Shown one piece after another: positions 62,564 through 64,000 of a stretch of 64,000 bases of DNA (position 1 is its first letter; each line of letters begins with the position of its first letter). Both the position numbers and the translations under genes were made by a program. The DNA comes from Lachnospiraceae bacterium 10-1 (GTDB lineage Bacteria; Bacillota; Clostridia; Lachnospirales; Lachnospiraceae), in assembly GCA_000403495.2 (NCBI GenBank), contig KE159822.1:1-64000 (forward strand), read 5' to 3'. Under the pieces are notes generated by a model that worked only from the letters and a program-made list of their open reading frames with translations, had not been told where the DNA came from and made no database searches.

Positions 62564-64000
62564 AATACAATTGCAAAAAACAAAAGAATATGAAATAAGG
62601 GCTTCCTATACCGACGAAGTATCGGAATTAGAAAAAAAGAACAGGATTCTTGCGAAAGAGATTGCGGCAGAGGGGATTGTTCTACTTGAGAATGACGGAG
62701 TTCTGCCATTACATACTGATGATATTAAAATCGCATTATATGGAAATGGGGCACGGAGGACAATTTATGGCGGAACCGGATCTGGGGAGGTCAATTCCAG
62801 GGAGCAGGTAAATATTGAGGATGGGCTTATAGGGCAGGGGGCAGTAATTACAACTAAGCCGTGGTTAAACCGTTATGAGGAAGTGTGGGCAAAGGGAAAG
62901 AAACGATATATCAGGGAGGGACGTGCAAAGCTAAAAAAGTTCAGTACGGAGCTGCTTGCAGAACTTATCGCATCAGAATACCAATATCCGTATGGGGATG
63001 AGATCACAGATGAGGATTTAAAAAACAGCAATACAGATGCCTGTATCTATGTGATCTCACGCCAGTCCGGGGAAGGCAGGGACCGGACGGTTGCTGAAGG
63101 TGACTATAAACTGGCTGATGTGGAACTGGCGAATATAAGGAAATGCGCTCGCGGATATCTTATATGGAAAGCAGACCCCATCAGGACATCTGGCGGCAAC
63201 ATGGGCATACAGATACGAGGATACCCCCGGAGCCATGGACTTTGGAGAGATGGCAAAGGATAGCAGCAAAATAAGTTATACCGAGGGGATGCTAGTAGGA
63301 TACCGGCATTTCGACACAAACAGGATTCAGGTAAGGTATCCCTTTGGTTATGGTCTTTCCTATACAGCATTTGAAAGCAGGGTGGCAGGTTATGAGGCAT
63401 TCGGCAGTGTAATTAAGGTTTGTGTAAAAGTTAAAAATGTGGGATCTGTATATGCTGGGAAACATGTTGTCGGAATTTATGCAGGGAGAAAGGAAAATCT
63501 GGATAATGAGGAAGCAGCGCCCCGCAGAAGCCTGATCGGATTTGAAAAAACAAAAACGCTGCGTCCACAGGAAGAAACAGAGGTGTTTTTGGAAATTCCG
63601 ATGGACAGGCTGGGGACATATGATGAAAATGCTAATGTGACGAAAATTTGTCCGGGAGCATATGCACTGTATCTTGGAATTGACATCAATACAAGTGAAT
63701 TTGCGGGGGAGTTTACCGTTAGCTGCGAACAGATTCTCTGTGACCATAATTCTTCTGATAATTCAGGAAAATCCGGAGTTGAAGAATCATGTTTAACAAA
63801 GAAGGACACAGCCTGTTTGGAGAAGGTAGAAAATATCATAAAGGGATTGTCTGAAAAAGAACTGATAGAACTTTGCGTTGGGAATGGTCTGTTTAGTGAT
63901 GGAAAAGGATATCAGGTTCCCGGTTCGGTTGGATGCACCAGCACAAGATTTTTGGGCAAAGGCATAAGAAATATATTGATGTGTGACGGACCTGCAGGCG
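62550..64000 (+). pseudogene. Permuted GH3 beta-glucosidase-type gene, internal deletion, runs off window
   Basis: The order is C-terminal GH3 domain first (LAKEIAAEGIVLLENDGVLP), then a fibronectin-like domain (VKVKNVGSVYAGKHVVGIY), then the start of the catalytic barrel (IRNILMCDGPAG at the window end). This permuted order is known from Ruminococcus albus and Butyrivibrio enzymes. After VELANIRKC near 63150 the frame changes, and the family text resumes as ADILYGKQTPSG and AYRYEDTPGAMDFGEMAKD. Roughly 60 residues are missing. The original frame stops at 63263. The second part has no start, so the enzyme is probably dead. Confidence 0.85.

Noticed and set aside
63057-63839. Overlapping minus-strand frames opposite the GH3 gene
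   Set aside because: The plus strand reads as GH3 in two frames; the minus-strand frames are shadows.

Overview
The window is low-GC Gram-positive DNA, most probably a gut Lachnospiraceae (Clostridia). This rests on A+T-rich codon use, strong AGGAGG-type ribosome binding sites, ECF-type vitamin transport, DUF4132, DUF4317, and a FIST/HD-GYP/DUF342 signalling block. The genus cannot be fixed from the sequence. No rRNA, tRNA or CRISPR array was seen.

Region 1 (1-21.4 kb) is an accessory, defence-like island. It holds a HipB/HipA-like pair, a pentapeptide-repeat protein with a two-membrane-segment partner, and a 767-residue ATP-grasp/radical-SAM fusion. It also holds a cell-surface leucine-rich-repeat protein, an AbiH protein, a PadR/membrane-protein pair, an IS110 element with a long 5' leader that may encode a bridge RNA, and a decayed AbrB/PIN toxin-antitoxin. 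The island ends with a STAND-type ATPase with TPR-like repeats facing a methyltransferase plus Ddl-like ATP-grasp operon. That ATP-grasp gene is cut by a complete IS66 element (21-bp inverted repeats, 8-bp target duplication), and removing the element restores one reading frame.

Region 2 (21.4-44.7 kb) looks like core genome. It has a LytTR/AgrC-like two-component pair, a 1,723-residue DUF4132 protein, an MgtC-family membrane protein, and a pantothenate/CoA operon (panT-coaX-coaBC). Next come a siroheme sulfite/nitrite reductase with a cyclic-nucleotide-binding-domain neighbour and a signalling cluster (FIST sensor, soluble chemoreceptor, receiver-HD-GYP, DUF342 protein with seven 26-residue repeats). 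It closes with a cobalamin riboswitch ahead of a DUF4430 protein and an ECF S component.

Region 3 (44.8-59.9 kb) is accessory and heavily eroded. A GNAT gene carries a nonsense codon. A two-component/ABC immunity-type locus has lost internal pieces in all four genes. Scars of an integrative element (truncated DUF4317, topB start, sigma-like fusion) surround an intact GntR/ABC transporter operon. A vanG-type locus follows: vanR, vanS, vanW remnant, D-Ala-D-Ser-type ligase, serine-acetyltransferase-like protein and a racemase without a membrane domain. VanY and VanXY are absent. Behind it lie fragments of an O-acetylhomoserine sulfhydrylase-like gene and serC.

Region 4 (59.9-64 kb) is a carbohydrate locus: an AraC regulator, a GPH-family sugar symporter and a permuted GH3 beta-glucosidase-type gene. 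The last has an internal deletion and runs off the window.
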